Assembly: GCA_029204225.1 (NCBI GenBank)
Contig: CM055106.1
Span: 19,358,149 to 19,416,148 of the forward strand
Source: Diphasiastrum complanatum
Taxonomy: Eukaryota > Streptophyta > Lycopodiopsida > Lycopodiales > Lycopodiaceae
Direction of reading: 5' to 3'
DNA: 58,000 nucleotides
Position numbers and translations under genes: made by a program. Numbering within the stretch: position 1 is the first letter of the stretch; each line of letters opens with the position of its first letter. Of the stretch, positions 11,201 to 18,708 are shown in pieces. A model generated the notes under the pieces. That model worked only from the letters and a program-made list of their open reading frames with translations. It was not told the origin of the DNA and did no database searches.

Positions 11201-11338
11201 TATGAGAAAAGATGGGAATACTGAATCATCGTGCGAATCAGCTGCAGGGAGCGTCGCTGTGGACATCCTTGCACAAATCCTGGGGCAGCCAGCAGGTGCA
11301 ATAGCCCCCGTCCATCTGCATAGAACACGTAACGCCAT
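1..11338 (-). CDS. 3-hydroxyisobutyryl-CoA hydrolase-like, mitochondrial (5' part; continues off the left edge)
   Basis: Predicted mitochondrial enzyme of the enoyl-CoA hydratase/HIBCH group, which in plants acts in valine and related acyl-CoA breakdown. Three exons join in frame: 11338-11222 (39 codons), 10447-10367 (27) and 4361-4293 (23). Exon 1 gives an Arg/Ala-rich, acid-poor leader typical of a mitochondrial presequence, then DSHDDS. Exon 2 gives VFVQQANW and the crotonase-type TAVLNRPKNYNALTTSM. Exon 3 gives VSRLMELYERWEKQRNVHF, the first helix of the fold. All introns are phase 0 with GT donors and AG acceptors; the exon-1 donor (TCA/GTATTC) is weak. Later exons with the active-site residues are not in the window. 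Intron 2 is about 6 kb and full of transposons. HIBCH-like is preferred over plain enoyl-CoA hydratase because of the DSHD...NRPK...NAL arrangement and the long leader. Confidence 0.85.
8..1043 (+). pseudogene. degraded coiled-coil frame, possibly transposon-derived
   Basis: Not recognised as a named family. The plus strand has a Gln/Leu-rich, heptad-like frame (main open part 281-898) that reads as coiled coil, then a Pro/Thr/Gln-rich and Ala/Gly-rich tail (798-1043) in a different frame. The frames appear to have been continuous: at about 820 the end of the second internal repeat lacks two bases compared with the first (GCCGAGCA versus GCCGCA), which moves the reading onto the 798-1043 frame. 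The upstream piece at 8-196 is separated by stops. A gag-like or plant transposon accessory protein is possible, but no zinc knuckle, protease or transposase motif is visible. It lies far inside, or beyond, an intron of the hydrolase-like gene on the opposite strand. Confidence 0.4.
352..825 (+). repeat. tandem in-frame duplication, two copies of 237 bp
   Basis: The segment starting GCAAGTGCCCCTTCTGCAGG at 352 repeats at 589, giving two adjacent, almost identical 237-bp units (352-588 and 589-825). 237 is a multiple of three (79 codons), so the duplication doubles a coiled-coil module without shifting frame. The few differences include GAATGTG versus AAATGTG and CCACCATCTGA versus TCACTATCTGA, so the duplication is recent relative to the decay around it. 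Confidence 0.95.
1050..1465 (+). other. unidentified short open frames
   Basis: Plus-strand frames such as 1271-1462 (Lys/Trp/Pro-rich, with a KKWVDFGPNF stretch) follow the coiled-coil remnant. They may be the continuation of the same element. No family is recognised, and both strands are broken by stops. Confidence 0.2.
1480..2936 (-). pseudogene. hAT-family transposase remnant (DUF659 to C-terminal dimerisation region)
   Basis: Read on the minus strand in several frames this is a decayed hAT transposase in the right domain order. At 2936-2640 the DUF659-type catalytic core is visible: VVTDNAANYV, then after a frameshift FWTPCAAHCLDLLVEDV and a Trp-Ile-rich helix. At about 2430-2110 comes the LRxMVxxxEWxxW...FWDEA region. 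At 1949-1755 comes HPLWRS...GYPDVREQANLLDEL. At about 1640-1500 comes the C-terminal hAT dimerisation signature: WWSKFG, LRRLAIRILS, CTAVACERN (Trp of the usual CERNWS lost to a stop) and TKRRNRL. At least three frameshifts and several stops make it non-functional. The N-terminal BED zinc finger, terminal inverted repeats and 8-bp target duplication were not found. Confidence 0.85.
3060..3512 (+). pseudogene. LINE reverse transcriptase, C-terminal region
   Basis: One plus-strand frame runs for about 150 residues with a single in-frame stop near 3232. It carries the post-RT C-terminal signature of one class of LINE pol: QLRISSH, then IETSRY, a Cys-Cys pair, and DEFHFIFRCPAYYKIRGRY, which with the upstream Cys pair forms a CCHC-like zinc site. 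It ends at a natural stop at 3510-3512. Nothing upstream can be assigned to the RT palm or endonuclease, so this is a typical 5'-truncated LINE copy. The opposing hAT remnant ends just before it. Confidence 0.7.
3513..4292. other. no gene seen (intron of the hydrolase-like gene)
   Basis: AT-rich, stop-dense sequence with no recognisable domain on either strand. It lies downstream of exon 3 of the minus-strand hydrolase-like gene. I looked here for the expected next exon (oxyanion/active-site GSGxxFCAGGD-type motif) and did not find it. Confidence 0.5.
4293..4361 (-). CDS. hydrolase-like gene, exon 3
   Basis: 69 nt, 23 codons (VSRLMELYERWEKQRNVHF then VIIK), with acceptor TTTTTCAG and donor GTAGTA. 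It continues exon 2 as NALTTSM-VSRLMELYERW, the expected family order. The exon is isolated by about 6 kb from exon 2 and would be missed by length-based gene finding. Confidence 0.85.
5161..5227. repeat. (CT)n microsatellite with short (CA)n end
   Basis: About 59 bp of uninterrupted CT followed by a short CA run. It lies in intron 2 of the hydrolase-like gene, just before the copia element. The Ser-Leu-repeat frames it creates are not genes. Confidence 0.98.
5358..7693 (+). mobile_element. Ty1/copia element A, internally deleted
   Basis: Structure on the plus strand: 5' LTR ending near 5707 (candidate start TGTTAATGG at about 5358), a degenerate tRNA-iMet-type primer site (TTGTATCAGAGG, 5708-5719), a leader, gag from about 6429, a short pol piece, and a 3' LTR segment (about 7480-7693). 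The two LTR ends share GCTTTTAGCTTTTG, GATTAGTCTACTCCTC and ATTATACTCATAA. Gag (6408-6947) has the copia gag opening LDGKNFSIWKFKMQNIL and HHIINLSVKD, then frameshifts. Gag passes almost directly into the RT N-terminus at 7190-7330 (DIWRKAMDEEYNSF, then after a shift KKAIGCKWIYRTKY). Protease, integrase and the RT catalytic core are missing. It sits in intron 2 of the hydrolase-like gene, in the opposite orientation. Confidence 0.85.
6408..6947 (+). pseudogene. copia gag polyprotein remnant (element A)
   Basis: Open frame of 179 codons with the UBN2/retrotran-gag fold hallmarks: an N-terminal LDGKNFSIWKFKM motif, a central HHIINLSVKD...GPKEVWGILKNLYQ segment and an F(E)DKV..LL/NSLP-type segment. 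The likely start is the second Met (6429), since copia gags usually open MASL-like. The frame breaks at about 6940, after which TFDELNVILLKEE continues in another frame. No zinc knuckle is seen before the pol fragment. Confidence 0.8.
7690..7709. repeat. poly-C tract at the copia 3' end
   Basis: Ten consecutive C residues directly after the copia A 3' LTR end. Homopolymer length may be unreliable. Confidence 0.7.
7850..8632 (+). other. unidentified degraded protein-coding sequence
   Basis: Plus-strand frames show a Glu/Lys-rich coiled-coil stretch (about 7870-7965) and, around 8160-8632, a longer frame with two stops reading HEEAKRLLETTLAHHAE, then REALWCRAKLHGTHISVDGD and IRWVGHLSSWCIEELLEIC. 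It reads like decayed coding sequence of a transposon, but I cannot assign a family. Confidence 0.3.
8640..9400. other. no gene seen
   Basis: Intron sequence of the minus-strand hydrolase-like gene. The only plus-strand frames (8841-9107, 9215-9511) have low-complexity composition and no motif. Confidence 0.4.
9425..10075. mobile_element. foldback element with AACCGT-rich inverted ends
   Basis: Both ends carry clusters of AACCGT/ACGGTT in both orientations plus an (AATT)n/(TTAA)n block. Left: 9425-9515 (GAACCGTGGTACGGTTCC then CAATTAATTAATTAATT). Right: 9975-10070 (AATTAATTAATTAATTG then TACGGTTCACCACGGTTCC). The right end is a recognisable inverted copy of the left. Inside are three near-copies of an AACTGTAAAA/ATCCACAGA motif (9592-9676) and palindromic AGAAACGCGTTTCT blocks near 9900-9950. 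No coding capacity, so it would be non-autonomous. Exact termini and target duplication are unclear. Confidence 0.55.
9592..9676. repeat. short tandem repeat, AACTGTAAAAT...CCACAGA
   Basis: About three imperfect copies of a unit near 28 bp (GAACTGTAAAAATCCACAGA and variants) inside the foldback element. Confidence 0.75.
10367..10447 (-). CDS. hydrolase-like gene, exon 2 (NRPK...NAL motif)
   Basis: 81 nt, 27 codons, flanked by the acceptor CTTTCAG and donor GTATGT. It encodes VFVQQANWTKTAVLNRP then KNYNALTTSM, the conserved N-terminal strand-helix of HIBCH/crotonase enzymes. Confidence 0.88.
11222..11338 (-). CDS. hydrolase-like gene, exon 1 (start codon and transit peptide)
   Basis: ATG at 11338-11336 is the first in frame after a (GA)n tract on the coding strand, which would sit in the 5' leader. 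It encodes 39 residues ending DSHDDS. Donor GT is at 11221-11220. Phase 0 agrees with the next exon. Confidence 0.8.
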
Positions 11339-11341
11339 CGC

Positions 11342-11342
<1 letters not shown>

Positions 11343-11377
<35 letters not shown>
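11343..11377. repeat. (CT)n microsatellite just upstream of the hydrolase-like start codon
   Basis: About 35 bp of CT beginning 5 bp upstream of the ATG on the coding (minus) strand, where it reads (GA)n. GA tracts in 5' leaders are common in plants and can bind BBR/BPC-type GAGA factors; a regulatory role here is inference. Confidence 0.95.
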
Positions 11378-11379
<2 letters not shown>

Positions 11380-11529
11380 ATGGATCGATCGATAAACCTC
11401 AATTCCTCTCGCTAGGGCTCTAATTCAATACGTTGGAGGGCCTTCAGTGCCTAGAGGGCCCTCAATCCAGGGGCCAAGCTTGCATGGAAGGCCCTATAGT
11501 ATCAGGCCTTCTCATCCCAATGGCAAGGG

Positions 11530-11780
11530 TGAAGATTTTTTTTTATTTTTTTTTTCAGGTATTTTTTTTTGTTTTCTTATAGCGTTTTGTCTTGTTCTTT
11601 GCTTTTCTTGCCATGTTCTTTTCGACAATTTTTTTCAAAAAAAAATTACGATTTTTTTTTCGCATTTTTTGTATCATGTTTTTTTTGGGTTTTTTTCGCT
11701 GTTTTTTCCACTTTTTTTGTGTGTTTTTGTTCCACGTTTTTTTTTTTCTCATATTTTTTATTTGAATTTTTTAATCTTCC
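11530..11780. repeat. T-rich low-complexity tract
   Basis: About 250 bp dominated by T runs separated by short CG/GC-containing interruptions. The Phe-rich and Lys-rich frames on the two strands are artefacts of composition. Confidence 0.9.
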
Positions 11781-11828
11781 TATTTTAGGTCCAAATTCAA
11801 AATGAAATTTAATGGAACATGCATGTCC

Positions 11829-11945
11829 TATGTGACAGCCGTCATTGGTGGCTGTCCACAAGCACATTCCATCATAACTTTCATGTATGTGGCAGCCCGT
11901 CATTGGTGGCTGTCCACAAGCACATTCCATTATAGTTGTCATGTG
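11829..11945. repeat. direct tandem repeat, two 58-bp units
   Basis: GTCATTGGTGGCTGTCCACA occurs at 11841 and again at 11899. The two units continue into AGCACATTCCAT and a diverged tail. Confidence 0.9.
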
Positions 11946-12301
11946 CTATGTGTCAACTTTTTATTGGCTTTCCAATTGAAAATCATGACAAGAATGCTCA
12001 CAAAAAATTATGGTTCTAAATCTACATGAACATTGTGCTTCTGGAGATGCCTCCAGAATACAACGAAAATCTGAACAATTGACATTACGACTCCTTAAAA
12101 ACATAATGGCCACCACTCTTCCAACCATTTGTTTTTATTTTTGAGAAATTGATTATGCTTTCCAAATGCACATTCTGTTTCAAATGGTCATGTGAAAATA
12201 GCTCAACCATCCATTATGCAATGAAAGAAATCTCGACTCCTTACATGATACATAAATGCTTATTAGGTCCCATCACCCATATTTAGCCCCCTTATCATCC
12301 C

Positions 12302-12350
12302 ACACATGGTGAGTTCATGTATGGTGAGTTCATGTATGGTGAGTTATGCT
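12302..12350. repeat. three copies of ATGGTGAGTTCATGT-like unit
   Basis: A 16-bp unit ATGGTGAGTTCATGT(A) is repeated about three times in tandem. Confidence 0.85.
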
Positions 12351-12386
12351 TGTCTCTTGGAATTGAGTATTCCTCATCTGGACAAA

Positions 12387-12665
12387 GGGTGCAAGTAAGG
12401 CCCCAGTCTTGTGTCCAATGATCCATGATTCTTTAAATTTTTTATTATCCATCATGATTCCACACCCTCAATCTAGCCATCCACATCCATCTGGATTGTG
12501 GGTGTGAAGTCATCCAAAGTGTTAGTCCATCCATCCACAACCCCCTGAGTTCAAATGGTTGGACTGAGGGTGTGAAATCATCCATGCATAATCACGATGG
12601 TTTATAATAAAAAAAATTCAAGAATCATGGATCGTTGGATGAGGGTGGGGGCCATGCATGCACCC
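12387..12665. mobile_element. MITE-like inverted-repeat element
   Basis: 279 bp starting GGGTGCAAGTAAGGCCCC and ending GGGGCCATGCATGCACCC. The arms are imperfect inverted copies across their length: GATCCATGATTCTT near the left end faces AAGAATCATGGATC near the right, and CACACCCTCAATCTAGCC faces GGTTGGACTGAGGGTGTG. It has no coding capacity. Target-site duplications are not obvious, so the superfamily is unassigned. Confidence 0.7.
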
Positions 12666-14115
12666 TTGATCTAGTTGAGGAATGAGCTAATCCCAATAAC
12701 ATCAAGAACAGGAATGTAAGGAGATATGCAAGAACTACACCACAAACCCAGTCTATTTAGTTTACCTGAATGTTGATTCCTACATTAATCCACCAACAAG
12801 AAATGACATCTAATCCACTCTAGGAAAGCAAGAAATCTAATCCACTCTACGAACCACAACCACACACAAAGGAGGGAAGGGCAAGATCATGAATGCATTC
12901 ACTCAAGAAACAAACATGATCAAGCAGCTCAATGGATGCACCAAAACTCATGGAGGATCTTCTCATTTCAGCATGGAGTAGGTACATTTCACAAAAAGCT
13001 CCTCTTCACAAAGAAGAAGTCTCTTAAATAAACAACAGAGCTCCTTAGGTGGCATCCTAGTGGCATTTCCACATTACACAAATTACAAGTGGAATAATGC
13101 TCTCTACTAGAGCTCAACATTAAAAGGTGGCTCACTCTACTTTCTTTAAGAGAGGTCTACTTGCATTTATTACTTTGCTTAGAGATATTAGTTCCTACAT
13201 GGTCATTCCATCTTCTGGGATTCACTATGAGGCTTACATAGTTCTTGCTTGTCATTACTAACTAGTATTCCTCGGCTATCATACTCGGCTCTCAGTCCTC
13301 GTTCGTCTCATCTTCTTAGAGATCTCCCCGGTCTAAGGTGAGAGGTGTTCTTGGGTAGCTCTAGCCGAGCATCTTGGGGATTCGTCAGAATCAGCCAATA
13401 TCATCCCACCTCTAATGTGTTACAAGACCCACTGCATGCAACTCATATTGAATGATGTTGATCTACTTTGCATTGGTATTTTTTATTGTCACTTGGAAAA
13501 GCGTAGATCCTCGTTCGCTTGCGTAAAACCAAGTGTTTATTGTTGCCAGTCTTTATCAAAAATTGTTTTCACAATTTCCCGCAATGTAATAAAAATGTCT
13601 TATTGCTGCAAGTGGTTGACATTCTCAAAATTGGAGAGCTCCTAGCAGCTTCACAACTTGCATGCTCGAGTGCTTTCCTCGTGTCTCTTTCTTTCGTTGC
13701 ATCTGCCATGGATGGTTTCTTTCACCTTTAATTTTTGGACAGATTCTAACTTCTGGGAGGTCTGTATCCTCCATTTGCTTCTGGGTGTTTCCATGGTTCT
13801 TCTCTCAATTGAAGTTCCAGTCTCAAGGAAAACCTTCATTTTGCAGGTTGCACAAACTTCGATTATTGGTCTCAAGGGAATGGGCTCATCATCAAAAAAA
13901 TGGTGGTAGGAACAGATTTGGATCGACGGTTTGGTGACGGTAAGGAAACATGATGAAGGCTTGGTGGGTGGGTGAAGGGACTGATAGTTCTACAGTTGCA
14001 GCCTTGGACCCTTGCAATGTCGAGCTTTGACCACCACTTGCTGGGTGAGGAGCTCGCTTTATTTTGCAGGTTCACAGTTGTCTTCATCTTTCTTTTTTCT
14101 GCAACTCTTTCTTTT
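12666..14115. other. no recognisable gene
   Basis: Mixed intergenic sequence. Short overlapping frames on both strands at 13415-13937 show no domain or start context. A copia-type or other LTR could be hidden here but no PBS or LTR pair is visible. Confidence 0.4.
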
Positions 14116-14119
14116 GATT

Positions 14120-14830
14120 CATTACTTTAAAATCTCTTTGGGCTTCATAAAAGGCGATTCAACTATCATTGCTCCAAAGAGTTTCTTTTGATCAAGATCG
14201 ATCTGACTCAACTGTTGCTTAAGTTTTGTCCTTTCCTCCTCAGCTTCTTGGATCTTTCTCTTTATTTCTTCTAGCTGCTTTGCCTGCTTCTTAGATTTTC
14301 GTTTGGCTAATTAACCATTGTAGGTGGTAGTTAGTCTCCGCAAGACACTTGCAATGATCTTTTAACCGCTTCGGTAAGACTATCAAAAACTGAAATTTTT
14401 TCAGATGAACAGTGAATTGATGATAAGCAAATAGATGGAAGGAAAGGTGGTAGTGGTGCTGACAACAGTAGATGCTGTGGGCGATAGGCATGAGAATGGA
14501 TGCAGATGTTGTGACAAGAGGGCTAGTTGAAGAAGGAGACCAATTTTCCAATACTTGTGCTTCTCTTTTTGAAGGATCTTCATTGCGACTGGGGTACTTC
14601 TTCTAATTGAGTTACTTTGGATTGCCCATCTGTCTTCTTAGCCTTGTCATTGTCATCTTTGGGTTTGTGACCTTGGTTGTCGATCTTGCTGATGTTGTTG
14701 TTGGCAGCGTAACTACTTCAGTGAATCCAAGCAGATCCACTCTCTCCCCCTCCCAAAATTTGTTGGTGGGGATGTTGTTGCTGGTAGCTATTCATGTTCA
14801 AGATTGGATCGACATGTGGAACACGTAGTT
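14120..14830 (-). pseudogene. degraded coiled-coil frame, probably transposon-derived
   Basis: On the minus strand a stop-free stretch at about 14310-14120 reads as a strongly charged coiled coil (KQAKQLEEIKRKIQEAEEER, then TKLKQQL) ending FMKPKEILK and a stop. Upstream on the same strand (14830-14380), broken by several stops, is a Ser/Lys/Asp-rich linker that connects to it (FDSLTEAVKRSLQ). This layout resembles C-terminal regions of plant mobile-domain or gag-like proteins, but no diagnostic motif is visible and the identity is open. Confidence 0.35.
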
Positions 14831-15424
14831 GAAAACACATTGAACATGTGACTGGACTAAAGATGAAACAATTTCTAACTAAATTTGTTTCAGTCTTGCT
14901 ATAATTGACTCAAAGATGAATATGACGATGAGATGCAGGAATTAATTCTGACATGATAGGGATGTTTCAAATTGTAAGTGTGCACAAAGATCCTAGACTC
15001 TATACAAGTTGATCTGAAGATGGATAGATGAATGAACATGTGTTCCTGGGATGCTCTACGAAAGACTCTTGTATAGTAGTTATTTCTAATGCAAAAATAA
15101 ATCACACAAAATAGGCGAAGAGAAACAAGGAAATAAACAAACGGTACAAAGAGTGAGAACTGTATAGCACTTGTTGAACAAAACTTGCATTCATCAACAT
15201 GTATAATTCACCTGGACAATTTTATGTTTTAATTGATCTTTTAGAATAATGAAAGGACTCTCATAAGCCCTTGTGAAAAACAAGGCAGGAATAGTGACCA
15301 CTGAATCTACCATCGTTGATAGTAGATGTTGTAAGATACAACTTGAGATGTAGTTATGGTTGAGATACTATGTCTTGATGAGTACCTCTATGAGCAAGAG
15401 ATTCAGAACCGAATTTCTATCTGA

Positions 15425-15770
15425 AATATTGGAAACACGAGAAAAATCTAGAAAAATCTCGAAAACAACTCAAAAATGCTAAAGAAAAATCTTGAAAACA
15501 ATCTAGGAAAAACACGAAAATATTCACAAAAAATTCTAGAAAACAATCTAGAAAAAACACTGAAATATTCTCGAAAAAATCTAGAAAACAATCTAGAAAA
15601 GATTCGCGACAAAAACTTGAAAATTCTCAAAAAACTGCGAAAAAAATCTAGACAAAAACCTCAAAAAATCTAGAAAAGAACTTGAAAAACACAAAAACAA
15701 TCAAGAAAAATTCTAGAAAAATCTCAAAAAACACGAGAAAACTCTAGAAAAATCTCGAAAAATCATTGTT
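15425..15770. repeat. A-rich minisatellite built on TCTAGAAAA / CTCGAAAA
   Basis: About 345 bp of degenerate tandem units such as AAAACAATCTAGAAAAA and AAATCTCGAAAA. Frames through it give Lys/Asn or Phe/Ser-rich artefacts on the two strands. Confidence 0.9.
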
Positions 15771-16099
15771 CAACGGTTTTGCATGCTAATTTGATGGTTG
15801 AACGTTTTGGCATGCATGCTTGATTGATTGTGGTCGTTTATGCATGTGCTTCAATGCAAGAGTGACAAACCTGAGTGTCCTCTGACAAGTAGGACAATGC
15901 TACAATAATCAGTCCATTCTGCCTGGTTTGGGGCATTGTAATAAAAAGAACACTTCTAATGAATACCCACGAAGCGTGATAACAAACAGAACCAACCTCA
16001 AAACTGTTCTGGAACAAGACAAAAGAACCAGAACACGAACATGAGAAAGAAATGAATAAGTAGAGAATCTGTAAACATGCTTGGATTATAATCACATTC

Positions 16100-17215
16100 A
16101 ATAAGAAGAATATTGATCCTCTAGAACAAGCTCTAGCATATTGCTTAAAGCCTTAAAGTGTTATATGGAGTTTACATACACGATTCTCTTTGCCATTGAT
16201 TAGATACCTTTTAGGCCGTATCATGGCGATATATTGTTTGATAACTCCATCTAAATGAAATCTTAGTCTGCTTTTCGACAATTCAACTATGACAAACATG
16301 GAGGTCGATCTACATGTCTAGATAATCGAGATCAAGTACTAAGGACTATCTAAACATGTTTGATACAAATGCATGATTCGAGTGACCTAGCCTATAATGC
16401 CAAAGTAATGCTTTATTGACTTGAATAGAAGTATTCAAGACTTGAATTGTGCCAGAATAACAATGAATCAGTCTATATAAGTGTCCAAGCCTCTTTTTGA
16501 GTGCAAGGATCTTATTCGTCCTATTGATACTTAGGCATTGATCAGATTCAAATTCTACTCTATGACCTAAATCAATGATTATGTTTACTGACAACAGATT
16601 TCTTGACAGTCTAACTACATACAAAACATTCGATAGTAACTTAAACTGATCATGCCGAAACTTTAATCTTACAGTATCTTCACCTTCGATATTGTGTAAC
16701 ATCACCAAGATAAAACGAATTTCTTTGTACTATAAGGCATGTAGGATTGGAAATGTTCACGATGACTGGCCATATGTTGAGTGGCTCCAAAATCTAGAAA
16801 CAAGAATTATCAACTTGTGCTTTTTGATCTCTAATCATAAACGCTCTTTCATCCATGTCTTGAACTAGGGATTGAGATGCAACTACAACTACATTCACTT
16901 GTTCATCTAACTGCTTGTTGTTGGCATTCTTCACTTTCAATATCCTACAATCTTGAATCTCATGATTAGTGCATTTGCAATAATTATAGAACATCTTTTC
17001 TTTGACTATGGATTCGATAATTGCTCTTGTCTATGTGTTAGCTTCTAATTCGATAGTTTAGAGATTTTCTTCTTCTGACATTTAGCACTTTTGTTTACAT
17101 ATAGAACATGCAATACTGAATTCGAAGATCTATCCCAGCTTCTTCGATTGTCTTCCTACAACAACATAGCGATTACTCTTGAGAGAGTGAGTGTGTCATT
17201 ATGATCATCACGCCA
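16100..17215 (-). mobile_element. Ty1/copia fragment (gag C-terminus, protease, GAG-pre-integrase, short RT piece)
   Basis: Minus-strand copia remnant. At 17215-17150 a gag end (TLSRVIAMLL). At 16994-16930 a zinc-knuckle region in which the first Cys is lost (NYCKCTNHEIQDC). At 16708-16500 the protease-distal part (HDQFKLLSNVLYV, LGHRVEFESDQC). At 16450-16350 the GAG-pre-integrase (LLWHYRLGHSNHA). At about 16260 the frame jumps from the integrase zinc region straight to an RT stretch, LNGVIxxxIYxxxP-like, and GFKQYARAC (about 16140). Most of integrase and the first part of RT are therefore deleted. Stops and frameshifts throughout. Its left end has no visible LTR. Confidence 0.8.
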
Positions 17216-17990
17216 TGTTGGTTGTACATAATTTGTTCTTATTTTCAATGAGGATTCCATTGGAGCAAATAACGTAATGGTAGTAGTAGGATGTTTTATT
17301 AGTTTCAATAAGGACTTCAAATCCTCTATTGGAATTAATATGACATAGTTTCTTCTTAGGTCTGGATTTTGTGTTCAATTCAATATTTTTCTTGCATATT
17401 GTAAGAATAGCACATATAAGCTCCAATGTTCACTGCAATCAGAAAATAATAAGTTTTTGAGAATGCATGTGAAATCAAAATTCATATGAAAAAATCAACT
17501 TAATAAAATCTGAAAAAAAAAATACACTTACTTGGCTAAGCATATCATCATGCAGACTTTTGAAATCAAGGAAATCAAAAGCAGCCATGAATTGAAGCGA
17601 AAACAATACAACAACTATAAACAATGGGGTCTGGAAAAACTCCATCCGGTATTGAATTGCCCCCCCTCCTACATTGTCCCCTAGCATTTTATCCCTACTT
17701 TCTAATTCACCTGTATCTAATTTAGAAAGAGAAAGACCAATATTTGTCTTTGGCATCTTAAAACTGCATAGAGGACCTAGAGCTTTAAGATATGTGTTTA
17801 ACAATTGGTCATACTATACATATCTAGGAGTATTTACAAAAGCAAGTGCAGGGGGTAAATGAAGTAATACAGATAAACCACTGAATGAATTGTCATTTGA
17901 AATCGATTCGATCTTTAAATTTACAAAATCATCTAAATCTTTTCCTAAAACTGGTGGGGGGGAACTAACATATATGGAAGTAGGAGGAGA
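17208..17990 (-). other. unidentified frames; weak Ulp1/C48 peptidase resemblance
   Basis: Two minus-strand stretches here are open but unassigned. 17990-17640 reads LGKDLDDFVNLKIESIS ... YDQLLNTYLKAL ... LDTGELESRDKMLGDNV. After a possible donor (GTAAGT near 17530) and acceptor (TTTTCTGATTGCAG near 17436) a second piece reads EHWSLYVLFLQYARKIL. HWSLYV is the form of the catalytic-His motif of Ulp1-type SUMO proteases, which plant MULE-type transposons often carry. The catalytic Asp and Cys are not visible, so this is only a hint. It lies between the copia fragment and the histone-like frame and may belong to the latter transcription unit. Confidence 0.25.
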
Positions 17991-18009
17991 CTGAGATTAA
18001 TCAGGCGAG

Positions 18010-18708
18010 GGATTTTTAGGAGGAAAAGAAGGAGATTGAAATTTATTAGAAGAATCTTTACGAGGAGAAGATGGAGATTGACATTTAGGAGAAGAAGAAG
18101 GAGACTTCGGAGGAGAGTGTCTAGCAGTTAGAATGACATGCAAAGGAGAAGGCTTTCACAAATCTCTCGCTTAATTAGGAGGGTCAAGAGACCTCCTCTT
18201 CTTTGAAGCACTCCCGCTTTGTACCCGAAAAACAAGCCGAGATGGTTGAGATTGCTTTTGTTTTTTTTCTCTACATCTTGTTTTGGAGGAGATGACGGAA
18301 CTAGCCTGAAGTACTCAACAAATTTGTCATATGTGTCCCATAGCCTAAACACAAGGTTCAAATATGATGGTCACCCTCTTGGCATGGACAGCTACAACAA
18401 GATAATTTCACTAGGAAGTCCTCATATGCAGTGTGTAGAGCTTCAATTGCCGTTACAGTCCATCTCACATCTGTAGATAAACTTCTTGTTACATGTTTGA
18501 TGGATCTCTGTATGTGAGCTTTAGGAATAAGAAGATTATTGGTGTTCTAAAGCTTTTGGATATCCTTCAGCCATGGCGGGCCTCTTGGTCTGCCCCTTGG
18601 TCTATGAGGAGGTTGTGGTGGACGAGGCAACGGTGGTGGATTTCTCTGGCCTCCTGTGATTGGGATACCTCCAGGATGGATACGTGCAGTTTGCTTTGTG
18701 CGTCCCAT
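18010..18708 (-). pseudogene. histone H3/CENH3-like gene remnant with H3-type tail and Ser-Pro-Lys-rich downstream frame
   Basis: Minus strand, ATG at 18708-18706. The N-terminus reads MGRTKQTARIHPGG, which keeps RTKQTAR and GG of the canonical H3 tail but lacks K9 and S10. A Pro/Arg-rich linker with RGRPRG (AT-hook-like) follows, then the histone fold: WLKDIQKL, a stop (TAG, 18549-18547) where Gln is usual, NTNNLLIPKAHIQRSIKHV, DVRWTVTAIEALHTAYEDFLV, a frameshift, then HAKRVTI (18386-18366) and a shifted LNLVFRLW. NLLIP and the Arg-Trp before the long helix are CENH3-like rather than canonical H3 (LLIRKLPF, RFQSSA). The frame then continues, with breaks, into a basic segment and SPPKSPSSSPK...SPSSPRK (about 18120-18010), SPK motifs like those of linker histones. 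At least one nonsense and two frameshift changes make it a pseudogene unless introns or recoding intervene. Confidence 0.7.

Noticed and set aside
11447-11805. Phe-rich membrane-like frames on the plus strand and a Lys-rich frame on the minus strand
   Set aside because: They come from the T-rich tract. Both strands are open for compositional reasons.
13651-13937. Overlapping frames on both strands as a small secreted protein
   Set aside because: Leu/Ser-rich start only, no conserved Cys pattern, no promoter or splice context.
17475-18708. Endogenous pararetrovirus or retroelement gag as an explanation for the Ser/Pro/Lys-rich frame
   Set aside because: No zinc knuckle, protease or RT is adjacent in the same orientation, and the upstream frame matches a histone fold.
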